A stretch of 64,000 bases of DNA. It comes from Streptomyces tuirus. GTDB lineage: Bacteria > Actinomycetota > Actinomycetes > Streptomycetales > Streptomycetaceae. Location: NCBI RefSeq assembly GCF_014701095.1, contig NZ_AP023439.1, forward strand, positions 4,452,001 to 4,516,000. The letters are read 5' to 3'. The notes beneath the pieces were generated by a model. That model ran no database searches, was not told the DNA's origin, and saw nothing but the letters and a program-made list of their open reading frames with translations. Shown here piece after piece: positions 23,436-30,331 of this stretch. Positions within the stretch are counted from its first letter, which is position 1, and each line of letters opens with the position of its first letter. The translations under genes and the position numbers were made by a program.

Positions 23436-24004
23436 AGGAACCTGGCCGGGGGCGCCTCCTGCTCGAAGAAGGTCTTGGCGCGGGTCAGTGCGGCGTCGTC
23501 GGTCAGCACGTCACCGGGCTTGCTGCCGTTGCCGAGCAGCACCCCGCCGAAGCGCATCCCCATGTACGCCGCGGAGTTGTGGAGTGTCCCGACGAGCGGG
23601 TCGGCGACCACCTCCTGGGTGTGCGCGAGGGCGGTGACGCCCCACAGGGTGCGGCCGGCCAGGGTCGCCTTGAAGTCGAGGCCGGGCGTGCGCAGCCAGC
23701 CCGACCAGTAGTCGAGGTAGCGCTTGGTCTGCGCGGAGACCGAGTACCAGTACAGGGGCGAGACGATCACGATGTCCGTCGCGGCGAGCGTGGCATCCAG
23801 CAGCCGGGCCACGTTGCCCTCGGTCGGGCGGACGTGGTCGCTGTCGTGCCGCAGGTCCTCGAAGTCCGGCACGGGGAGCTGGGTGAGGTCGATCCACTCC
23901 TGCTCGACGTCCGGGGGCAGTTGCTCGGCGGCCCGGCGGGCCAGCAGCTCGGAGTTGCCCTCGGCGCGAGCGCTGCCCAGGACGAAAAGGAAACGGCGGG
24001 TCAT
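23423..24004 (-). CDS. NADPH-dependent FMN reductase/flavodoxin-like quinone reductase
   Basis: A 193-residue flavoprotein of the NADPH-dependent FMN reductase (NQO/AzoR-like) family. The phosphate-binding loop is LGSARAEGNSELLARR. IVIVSPLYWYSVSAQTKRYLDYWSGW is the conserved flavin/dimer segment. The start was set at ATG 24004, which has GGGGGA upstream and begins MTRRFLFVLGSAR. A longer frame to 24061 adds residues without homology. Its 3' end abuts the ABC stump, so its stop lies at the deletion junction, and the gene may have arrived or been repositioned with that event. Confidence 0.88.
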   Translation of the reverse strand: MTRRFLFVLGSARAEGNSELLARRAAEQLPPDVEQEWIDLTQLPVPDFEDLRHDSDHVRPTEGNVARLLDATLAATDIVIVSPLYWYSVSAQTKRYLDYWSGWLRTPGLDFKATLAGRTLWGVTALAHTQEVVADPLVGTLHNSAAYMGMRFGGVLLGNGSKPGDVLTDDAALTRAKTFFEQEAPPARFLYED

Positions 24005-24063
24005 GGTGTCCCCCAGAAGAAGGCGATTGCATGCGCGTGCATCATATGTGTGCGCATTCAAAT

Positions 24064-24175
24064 CCGCCAGGGGTACCCGTCAGCCTCCGCTCCGCCAGGG
24101 GTGCCCGTCAGCCTCCGCTCCGCCAGAAGGGTTCGTCAGCCTCCGCTCCGTCAGAAGGGTTCGTCAGCCTTCGGT
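24064..24175. repeat. Four 28-bp tandem repeats between FMN reductase and amidase genes
   Basis: Units lie at 24064-24091, 24092-24119, 24120-24147 and 24148-24175 (consensus CCGCCAGGGGTGCCCGTCAG then CCTCCGCT). The first two differ by one base. The last two share CAGAAGGGTTCGTCAGCC. The amidase stop codon lies inside the fourth unit. The region just upstream (24028-24060) has a near-symmetrical GTGCATCATATGTGTGCGCAT stretch that may regulate the reductase. Confidence 0.85.
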
Positions 24176-25288
24176 CCGCGCCTCCGCCTCCCGTGCCACG
24201 GCCAGCAGCAGCGCCTCCCGCCCGTGCGGTGCGACCAGCTGAAGCCCGGCCGGGCAGCCGTCCCCGCCTAAGCCGGCCGGGAGGCTCAGCGCCGGGTGCC
24301 CGCTGACGTTGAACGCCCAGGTGAGCGAGGTGGAGTAGCGGTCCCCGGGCCCCTCGTGACCGTGCGGGGCCGTGGGGGCCGTAGGGGTCAGCAGCAGCCC
24401 GGCGTCGGCGAACAGCGCGGCGAGGCGCCGGTCGTTCTCCGCCCGGACGCGGTGGGCCCCGGCCAGGTCGGCACCGGGCGTGCGCAGCGCGAGCCACGCG
24501 GGCCCGGGATCCATGAGCCTCACCGGCACCCGCGGCCGTACGAGCCGCACGACACCCGCCGCCACGAGCCGTTCCACCGCGGCCCGGCCGAGCGCGACCG
24601 GCTCCGGATCCGGCCCGGCGAAACCGAGGTCGGGGGACCAGACGGCGGTGACGGGGAGGGCGGGGAAAGCGGGCTCCGGCTCGCCCGCCACCACCTGCCA
24701 CCAACTCGCCGCGTCCGCGGCGCAGCGGGCGAGCACACCGGGGACCGCGAGCCCCGTACGGTCGGCGGAGGGCAGCCGCCCGGCCGTGGTCTTCAGCCCG
24801 GCCACCCCGCACCACGCCGCCGGTATCCGCACCGACCCGGCCCCGTCGCTCCCCGTCGCCAGCGGCACCAGCCCGGCCGCAACGGCCGCCGCCGCCCCGG
24901 CCGACGAGCCACCCGGCGTACGGTCGGTCCGCCACGGATTGACGGTACGGCCCCGGGCCCCGAGCCCCCAGGTCTGCCAGGGCGTGCCCGGCCCGGGCAC
25001 GGACGTCGCCCCCACGGCCACCGCCCCGGCCGCGAGCAGCGGACCAGCCGCGCGCAGCCCGTGCCGCCCCTTCACCGCGACCGGCACACCGGCCAGCGGA
25101 AGGGAGGGATCCGCGCCCCCACGGTCGAGTCGCCCGTCCACCTCACCCGCCCGCCGCAACGCCTCGTCGGCCCACACCTCGACGAACGCGCACAGCCGCG
25201 GATCGATCCGCTCGATCCGGCCCAGGGTCTGCGCGACCACGTCCACCGCGCGCAGCTCCCGGGCCCGCACACCCGCCGCGATCTCCAC
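24164..25288 (-). CDS. Amidase-signature family hydrolase, TTA-containing
   Basis: A protein of at least 374 residues with the Ser-cisSer-Lys triad of the amidase signature family: VAVKGRHGL (Lys), TPGGSSAGAAAAVAAGLVPLA (cis-Ser) and GSDGAGSVRIPAAWCGVAGLK (nucleophile Ser in GAGSVR). LLTPTAPTAP and TWAFNVSGHPALSLPAGL are the C-terminal family motifs. It hydrolyses an amide of unknown identity. The first canonical in-frame start is GTG 25288 (VEIAAGVRARELRAVDVV, a typical amidase beginning) but it has no ribosome site. The frame stays open through a pentapeptide repeat into the upstream gene, so the true start is uncertain. A TTA codon lies at 24271-24269. Confidence 0.85.
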   Translation of the reverse strand: MEIAAGVRARELRAVDVVAQTLGRIERIDPRLCAFVEVWADEALRRAGEVDGRLDRGGADPSLPLAGVPVAVKGRHGLRAAGPLLAAGAVAVGATSVPGPGTPWQTWGLGARGRTVNPWRTDRTPGGSSAGAAAAVAAGLVPLATGSDGAGSVRIPAAWCGVAGLKTTAGRLPSADRTGLAVPGVLARCAADAASWWQVVAGEPEPAFPALPVTAVWSPDLGFAGPDPEPVALGRAAVERLVAAGVVRLVRPRVPVRLMDPGPAWLALRTPGADLAGAHRVRAENDRRLAALFADAGLLLTPTAPTAPHGHEGPGDRYSTSLTWAFNVSGHPALSLPAGLGGDGCPAGLQLVAPHGREALLLAVAREAEARTEG

Positions 25289-25291
25289 GGC

Positions 25292-25381
25292 CGACAGGGG
25301 TACGTCCGACAGCGGTATGTCCGGCAGGGGCGCGGGCGACAGCGGGACGTCCGACAGCGGGACGCCCGACAGGGGTGCGGC
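25292..25381 (-). repeat. Six 15-bp tandem repeats between amidase and DUF6668-like gene
   Basis: Six head-to-tail 15-base units (consensus CGACAGCGGGACGTC on the plus strand) fill 25292-25381. In the amidase frame they read as PLSDV-type pentapeptides (PLSGV, PLSDV, PLSPA, PLPDI, PLSDV, PLSAV). They lie between the upstream gene's stop and the amidase's first usable start codon. Confidence 0.85.
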
Positions 25382-25398
25382 CAGCCCGGGGACGGCCG

Positions 25399-25902
25399 TC
25401 AGCGTGCCGCTCCCGTCAGCCGGGCCAGGGCCTCCGTCTCGCGCGGCGGGCGCCCGAGCTCGCCGAGCCGCCAGGACGGCACCCACGGCACGCGGTACAC
25501 GTCGATGACCGACTCCAGTGCCCTGACCCGCTGGGCGAGCGGGCGCGGCAGCCGGCCCGGGGCGTCCGCCACGAGGACGACGGCGTCCAGGTCGAGCCCC
25601 TGCGGAGCCCGGCCGCGCCGGAAGATCTCCACGGCCCCGGCGACCGTGTCCAGACCGGCCGCGTGCGTCCGCGCGACCAGCAGCACCGACGGGGGATCGC
25701 CGGGCCCGGGCCAGGACCGGCCGCAGTCCTGACCGCCGTAGACCGCGGTGAGCGTGGAGACGCCCGCACCGCCGTGCGTGCCGACCCAGGAGAAGCGCCG
25801 GGCCGCGGCATGGGCGTGCGCGGGCTCCGGCGACATCGGCTCCGGGGGCGTCACCGGGCCGCGCAGCCAGATCTCCGGTCCCTGTCGCATGCCTGTGTGC
25901 AT
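25399..25902 (-). CDS. DUF6668-like protein with a degenerate P-loop
   Basis: A 167-residue protein. ATG 25902 follows a GGAG site; an in-frame ATG at 25890 is an alternative. RFSWVGTHGGAGVSTLTAVYG (about residues 38-58) resembles a ParA/MinD-type P-loop but lacks the invariant Lys of GKT. SVLLVARTHAAGLDTV and VLVADAPGRLPRPLAQRVRALESVIDVYRVPWVP follow, consistent with a Rossmann-like fold. I believe this is the family filed as DUF6668. Function is unknown. The divergent neighbour is the TPR protein. In 25903-26061 a CACTCG...CGAGTG dyad lies near the TPR gene start. Confidence 0.75.
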   Translation of the reverse strand: MHTGMRQGPEIWLRGPVTPPEPMSPEPAHAHAAARRFSWVGTHGGAGVSTLTAVYGGQDCGRSWPGPGDPPSVLLVARTHAAGLDTVAGAVEIFRRGRAPQGLDLDAVVLVADAPGRLPRPLAQRVRALESVIDVYRVPWVPSWRLGELGRPPRETEALARLTGAAR

Positions 25903-26061
25903 GCCCCTCTCCTCCCTCGTGCGCCCGGTCATCATGCCCGTCACCACGACCCTGCCGGGGCCGACGGCCCTTGGGACGAGCCTGTGACACCGTAGTGACG
26001 TGAGAAACGGGGGCGAGCGGACACACTCGACAGTAGGTGTACGACGCCGAGTGAGGGGACG

Positions 26062-27465
26062 ATGTCGCGACTCAGCCGCGAGAAGAAGCGGGAACAGCAG
26101 CAGGCCGCACACGCGGCGACCCCGGCGGCGCCGATCGACGTCCATGTCCCCGGGGCCGGAACGGACGTGGGAGGGGGAGCGGGCGGGGTGTCCGACGGTG
26201 CCTCCGTCGGTGGCGTCCCGGTCTTCGCGGCCCCCGGCGAGGAGATCCAGCGGGCCGTCCTGAACCGCCTCCACCACATCGCCCTCGCCACCGGCCACCC
26301 CGTCCTCGCCACGATCCGCGACGAGCGCATCGGCTACGTCGTCCCGCTCCAGGTCGACCCGGACGGCTCCAGCCACTTCACGGCGGAGCCGTTCGCCACG
26401 GTTCCGGCGGAGCCGCCGCGGCCCGTCCGTGATGACCTGCCGCCGCCGCAGCCGCAGCACGCTCAGGGCGCCGACGCCATGACGCCTCCGGAGCCGCAGC
26501 ACGCCCGGGATGTCGACGCCATGACGCCGCCCGAGCCGGAGCACGCCCCGAGCGGCGGCGCCCCAGCGGCCGAGCCCCGGCACCCGCGCGAGGACAGCGC
26601 CACGCACGTGCTGCGCCCGCTGCGGGGGTCCGGTTCGGCGCCGACGTTCCCGCTGCGGGCCGTGCCCGAGCCGCAGCCGGCCGATGAGGTCGTGCCGACG
26701 TTCGAGCCGCGAGCCGTACCGGAGTCGGCGGAGCCCGTGCCCGAGGACGCGCCACCGGCCCCGGGCACGGCGATGCCGCCCGGCACCGTCGCGCCGCCCA
26801 CCGGCGCGTTCGGCCCGCCCCCGCCCATGGACGCGAGGCCGCTCCCCGTTCCGGAGTCGCCCCCGGCTCCGCGACGCGGAGCGCTTCCCGACCCCGCCCT
26901 GATCGCCGCCGACCCCGATCCCAAGCCCACCCCTCCCCGCGGCTTCGACGCCGTCGCGGAGGCCGTGCTCGGGGACGAACCCCTCACCGCCCCGGGCGAC
27001 CCCCACACGCCCGCGCTCCTCGCGGAGCCGGTCGCGCGGATCAACGAGGCGGTGAAGGAAGGCAGGATCGAGGCTGCGGCCGGACTGGCGGAGCAGACCG
27101 TCGTGCAGGCGTCGGGCACACTCGGGCCGGAGCACCCCGAGGTGCTCCGGCTGCGTGAACTCACCGCGTACATCGCCTACTTGGCGGGCGACCCGCTGCG
27201 CGCCTGCCGGCTGTCGCTCGATCTGGCCGGTGCCCGCCGCCGGGCCGGCGACGCGGAGGCCGCCTACGGCAACGTGGAGAGCGCGGCCACCGCCTGGCGG
27301 GCGGTGCGCGACCCGGCGCTGGGACTGGAGCTGGGGCGCGACCTGATCGGGCTGTGGACGGAGCTCGCCGCCGAGGACGGCCCGGCCGCCGAGGAGGTCG
27401 AGCAGCTGGAGGCGGCCCGCGCCCGCATGGGCCGCCTCACCGAACGCGCCGCCCGCAACCGGTAG
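26062..27465 (+). CDS. Proline-rich cytoplasmic protein with C-terminal TPR-like helices
   Basis: A 467-residue protein. ATG 26062 follows GAGGGGA. It starts with a charged MSRLSREKKREQQQ helix, then a small alpha/beta segment around residues 60-115 (AVLNRLHHIALATGHPVLATIRDERIGYVVPLQV). A Pro/Glu-rich, low-complexity stretch runs about 115-300 with MTPPEPQHA and FEPRAVPE repeats. The last 150 residues are helical (RINEAVKEGRIEAAAGLAEQTVVQASGTLGPEHPEVLRLRELTAYIAYLAGDPLRACRLSLDLAG is broken here into TPR-like helices). It has no signal peptide. Function is unknown. The divergent pairing with the P-loop-like protein suggests a shared process. Confidence 0.78.
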   Translation: MSRLSREKKREQQQAAHAATPAAPIDVHVPGAGTDVGGGAGGVSDGASVGGVPVFAAPGEEIQRAVLNRLHHIALATGHPVLATIRDERIGYVVPLQVDPDGSSHFTAEPFATVPAEPPRPVRDDLPPPQPQHAQGADAMTPPEPQHARDVDAMTPPEPEHAPSGGAPAAEPRHPREDSATHVLRPLRGSGSAPTFPLRAVPEPQPADEVVPTFEPRAVPESAEPVPEDAPPAPGTAMPPGTVAPPTGAFGPPPPMDARPLPVPESPPAPRRGALPDPALIAADPDPKPTPPRGFDAVAEAVLGDEPLTAPGDPHTPALLAEPVARINEAVKEGRIEAAAGLAEQTVVQASGTLGPEHPEVLRLRELTAYIAYLAGDPLRACRLSLDLAGARRRAGDAEAAYGNVESAATAWRAVRDPALGLELGRDLIGLWTELAAEDGPAAEEVEQLEAARARMGRLTERAARNR

Positions 27466-27479
27466 GCGCTGCCCCGGGG

Positions 27480-28430
27480 CTACTCCGACAGCTCCCACAC
27501 GGCGTACGCGAGAGCGTCGCTGTTGCGGTTCAGGGCGGTGTCGTTGATGTTGGCGGTGGTGTCGCAGGAGGAGTGGTAGCAGCGGTCGAAGGCCCGCCCC
27601 GCCGTACCGCCCCACTTGGCCGCCTGCGCCGCCGTCATCGTCCGGCTCGCCCCGGTGAACAGACCGCCCACCGGCACGCCCGCGCTCTTGAAGGGCGCGT
27701 GGTCGGAGCGGCCGTCGCCCTCGGTCTCGATCTCGGTCGGGACGCCGATGCCGCCGAAGTAGTCCTTGAAGGTCTTCTCGATCGCCGGGTCGTCGTCGTA
27801 GACGAAGTAGCCGGGGTTCGGGGAGCCGATCATGTCGAAGTTCAGGTAGGCGCTGATCCTGGAACGGTCGCCGGTGGCCAGCCGGTTGACGTAGTAGCGG
27901 GAGCCGACCAGGCCGAGCTCCTCCGCGCCCCACCAGGCGAACCGCAGGTGCTTGGTGGGCTTGTACTGCGCCCGGGACACGGCCAGGGCGGTCTCCAGGA
28001 CGGCGGCCGAGCCGGAGCCGTTGTCGTTGATGCCGGCCCCGGAGGAGACGCTGTCGAGGTGCGAACCGGCCATCACGACCTGGTTCGCGTCGCCGCCCGG
28101 CCAGTCGGCGATCAGGTTGTAGCCGGTGCGGCCGGACGCGGTGAACTGCTGGATGGCGGTGGTGTATCCGGCGGCGTCCAGCTTGGCCTTCACATAGTCG
28201 AGCGAGGCCTTGTAACCGGTCCTGCCGTGCGCCCGGTTGCCGCCGTTGGCGGTGGCTATGGACTGCAGCTGGGACAGGTGGGTCTTGACGTTCGCCACGG
28301 GTATGTCCGGCGCGGCGGCCGCTCCGGGGAAAGCGGACGACGCGGCGTCGGCCACGGCACCGCCGGTCAGGAGCATGGCTGTTGCCATGCTGCCTGCGGC
28401 GACGGCGCGCGCGGAAACGGAGAGCTTCAT
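27480..28430 (-). CDS. Secreted M28 zinc aminopeptidase (S. griseus aminopeptidase-like)
   Basis: A 316-residue exported enzyme. The signal peptide covers residues 1-29 (MKLSVSARAVAAGSMATAMLLTGGAVADA). Zinc ligands and catalytic residues can be placed by the S. griseus aminopeptidase pattern: His in AGSHLDSVSSG, bridging Asp in GINDNGSGSAAVLE, the EE pair (AEELGLVGS, base and ligand), Asp in NFDMIGSPNPGY and the last His in CYHSSCDT. It removes hydrophobic N-terminal residues from peptides outside the cell. A GGAG site precedes ATG 28430. The gene stands alone and converges on the TPR gene with only 14 bases between. Confidence 0.95.
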   Translation of the reverse strand: MKLSVSARAVAAGSMATAMLLTGGAVADAASSAFPGAAAAPDIPVANVKTHLSQLQSIATANGGNRAHGRTGYKASLDYVKAKLDAAGYTTAIQQFTASGRTGYNLIADWPGGDANQVVMAGSHLDSVSSGAGINDNGSGSAAVLETALAVSRAQYKPTKHLRFAWWGAEELGLVGSRYYVNRLATGDRSRISAYLNFDMIGSPNPGYFVYDDDPAIEKTFKDYFGGIGVPTEIETEGDGRSDHAPFKSAGVPVGGLFTGASRTMTAAQAAKWGGTAGRAFDRCYHSSCDTTANINDTALNRNSDALAYAVWELSE

Positions 28431-28517
28431 GTGGGGGCTCCGGATTCCGTCGGGAAGCCCATGGGGTGTCCACGGGCCGCCCACAGTGAATGGGGTGCCT
28501 GGATGGTGAAGCTGGTA

Positions 28518-28532
28518 TTGACTCTCCGTCAA
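28518..28532. promoter_or_regulatory. Inverted repeat TTGAC-N5-GTCAA upstream of the aminopeptidase
   Basis: A perfect 5-bp dyad lies 88 bases upstream of the aminopeptidase start. Its half also reads as a -35-like TTGACG on the minus strand. The remainder of the gap to 28684 is occupied by short direct repeats (TACGGAG-containing units and three copies of GGCGCCCGGGTC) and holds no gene. Confidence 0.5.
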
Positions 28533-28684
28533 GGTACGTATTTCGCCAGGGCGTTACGGAAGGCGATACGGAGCGCGTAACGAAGCGCGTACGGAGTGCG
28601 GGCCTCCGGCGCCCGGGTCGCAGGGTGCGGAACATCGGTCCTTCCCCGCGGGCGCCCGGGTCGCCGCACCCACCGGCGCCCGGG

Positions 28685-29158
28685 TCAGTGCACGCAGAAC
28701 TCGTTCCCTTCCGGATCCGCCATCACGACCCACTCGCCGCCCCGCTCCTGCACCCGCCGCAGCGCACCGGCCCCGAGCCCCTCCAGCCGTGCGACCTCCT
28801 CGTCGCGGCGTCCCTCGCCCGGGTGCAGATCGAGGTGCAGCCGGTTCTTGCCCGTCTTCGCCTCCGGCACCCGCTGGAACAGCAGCCTGCGCCCCAGCCC
28901 GGTCCCGCTCTCCTCCTCGAACGGATCCTCGGGGTGCCGTACGGCGACGAGGTCCCGGAAGGCGCGGCGGCCGTGGAAGTCGACCGTGGCCTCCTCCGGC
29001 AGGGCGCCGAAGCCGAGCAGCTTCCCGATCAGGGCGCTGTTGTCCTCCACCTCGTAGTGAAGGGCGGCGGCCCAGAAGTCGGCCTGCGCATGCGGGTCGT
29101 TCGCGTCGATGACGAGTTTCCAGTGCACGGGAGTCGGTGATGCGGGTGTCTGCGTCAT
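28685..29158 (-). CDS. VOC-superfamily (glyoxalase/bleomycin-resistance-like) protein
   Basis: A 157-residue protein with two beta-alpha-beta-beta-beta modules: HWKLVIDANDPHAQADFWAAALHYEV at the start, NRLHLDLHPGE in the middle (candidate metal His) and VMADPEGNEFCVH at the end (candidate metal Glu). Members include glyoxalases, dioxygenases and drug-binding proteins, and the substrate here is unknown. Only 21 bases separate its ATG from the divergent CGNR gene. A minus-strand TATAAG hexamer ends seven bases before the ATG, so the mRNA is probably leaderless. Confidence 0.88.
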   Translation of the reverse strand: MTQTPASPTPVHWKLVIDANDPHAQADFWAAALHYEVEDNSALIGKLLGFGALPEEATVDFHGRRAFRDLVAVRHPEDPFEEESGTGLGRRLLFQRVPEAKTGKNRLHLDLHPGEGRRDEEVARLEGLGAGALRRVQERGGEWVVMADPEGNEFCVH

Positions 29159-29179
29159 GTAACCACTTATACTGGTTAG
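29159..29179. promoter_or_regulatory. Overlapping divergent promoter with TAACCA-N7-TGGTTA operator
   Basis: The 21-base gap contains TATACT (29168-29173, plus) six bases before GTG 29180 and TATAAG (29171-29166, minus) seven bases before ATG 29158. Both sit inside a perfect 6-bp dyad (29160-29165 and 29173-29178). Both mRNAs would start at their start codons. The dyad is the obvious binding site for the CGNR regulator encoded on the right. Confidence 0.65.
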
Positions 29180-29803
29180 GTGAGTGGACGCGCAGGGGAA
29201 ACGCCGGATCGAACGCCCGGCCTGACGCTGGTCTCGGGCCAGGGCAAGCACTACCGCTTCGACCCCGGCACCCTGTGCCTGGAGCTGACGGTGACGGGCG
29301 GCCCCGGGGCCTTCGCCCGCTGGGAAGTGCTGCACGAACCGGCCGACCTGGTCACCTGGGCCGGACGCAGCCGGCTGCCCGACGGACTGGACCTCACCGT
29401 CTCCGCCGGGGAACTGCAACGGGCCCGCGCCCTGCGCGACGCGGTGTTCCTGCTCGCGGCCGACCGTGCCCACGGACGCCCCCTGCGCGCCGCGCAGCTG
29501 GACGTCGTCAACGCGGCAGCGGCCGAGCCCCCGCTCATCGCCCGCATAGGGCCCGACGGCACCCGTGCCTGGGCCCCCGGCGCCACCGGCACCCACCTGC
29601 TCGCGACCGTCGCCCGCGACGCGATCGACCTGTTCACCGGGCCCCACGCCGACCGCGTCCGCGAGTGCGGCGCCCACAACTGCCACCTGCTCTTCGTCGA
29701 CACCTCCCGCCCGGGCCGCCGCCGCTGGTGCGCGATGGAGCACTGCGGCAACCGCGAGAAGGTCCGGGCGCACCGCGCCCGCCAGGCGTCTACGGAGCCG
29801 TAG
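29180..29803 (+). CDS. CGNR zinc-finger/ABATE-domain regulator
   Basis: A 207-residue protein. The N-terminal ABATE domain runs from about residue 27 to 150 (LCLELTVTGGPGAFARWEVLHEPADLVTWAG). The C-terminal CGNR zinc finger reads ECGAHNCHLLFVDTS, then RRRWCAMEHCGNREKVRAHR, with four cysteines arranged to bind zinc and the CGNR signature itself. It is a probable DNA-binding stress regulator. GTG 29180 has no ribosome site and lies six bases from a -10, so it is probably leaderless. Its last 14 bases overlap the converging HxlR gene. The likely target is its own promoter and that of the VOC gene. Confidence 0.9.
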   Translation: MSGRAGETPDRTPGLTLVSGQGKHYRFDPGTLCLELTVTGGPGAFARWEVLHEPADLVTWAGRSRLPDGLDLTVSAGELQRARALRDAVFLLAADRAHGRPLRAAQLDVVNAAAAEPPLIARIGPDGTRAWAPGATGTHLLATVARDAIDLFTGPHADRVRECGAHNCHLLFVDTSRPGRRRWCAMEHCGNREKVRAHRARQASTEP

Positions 29804-30194
29804 CCTCCGCGCCCTCGGCCGCACGGGTGTCGTACGCGGTCCGGGCCTGCGCGATCTCCTCCTGGTGCGCCTCCGTCCAGGTCACCAGGGACTGGATCGT
29901 GGTGTGCAGCGTCCCGCCGAGGGAGGTCAGTTCGTAGTCGACCCGCGGCGGAACCACCGGGTGCACCGTCCGCTTGACCAGGCCGTCCCGCTCCAGGGAG
30001 CGCAGCGTCACCGTCAGCATCCGCTGGCTGACACCGTCGATCTCCCGGCGCAGCTCGGTGAAGCGCAGCCGCCGGTTGTCCAGCAGCGCGATGACCAGCA
30101 GCGACCACTTGTCGGCGATCCGGTCGAGGATCTGCCGGACCTGGCAGTCCTCGCGGGTGTCCCACTGGAAGGGATCGGCGTCGCCGTGGTCCAC
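29790..30194 (-). CDS. HxlR-family (MarR-like) transcriptional regulator
   Basis: A protein of 134 residues from GTG 30194, which has GGGAG upstream. The frame also opens at ATG 30239, giving 149 residues, but that longer start overlaps a candidate operator and lacks a ribosome site. The winged helix-turn-helix reads WSLLVIALLDNRRLRFTELRREIDGVSQRMLTVTLRSLERDGLVKRTVHPVVPPRVDYELT. A cysteine in REDCQVRQIL sits where redox-sensing HxlR proteins have one. It is divergent from the MFS transporter and probably represses it. Confidence 0.9.
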   Translation of the reverse strand: MDHGDADPFQWDTREDCQVRQILDRIADKWSLLVIALLDNRRLRFTELRREIDGVSQRMLTVTLRSLERDGLVKRTVHPVVPPRVDYELTSLGGTLHTTIQSLVTWTEAHQEEIAQARTAYDTRAAEGAEATAP

Positions 30195-30217
30195 GGTGCT
30201 CCCGCAGTGACTCGGTG

Positions 30218-30305
30218 ACTTTGAAGTGCCTTCTTCCATGTCTGTCGATGCTGCCGCAGGGTGGGCCGTGGTTACAAGAGGGAACCGACCCTCACTTGCG
30301 TAACC
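30218..30305. promoter_or_regulatory. Candidate HxlR operators upstream of the MFS transporter
   Basis: Two elements lie here. ACTTTGAAGT at 30218-30227 occurs identically beside the second HxlR gene (33630-33639). At 30270-30305 two nested dyads occur: GGTTAC...GTAACC outside and GAGGG...CCCTC inside. Either could bind the HxlR protein. Confidence 0.55.
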
Positions 30306-30331
30306 GCCCCTCAGCGGAGGAGTGTTGACTC

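Noticed and set aside
24064..24175. 28-bp repeat array as a CRISPR
   Set aside because: Units are contiguous with no spacers and no cas genes are present.
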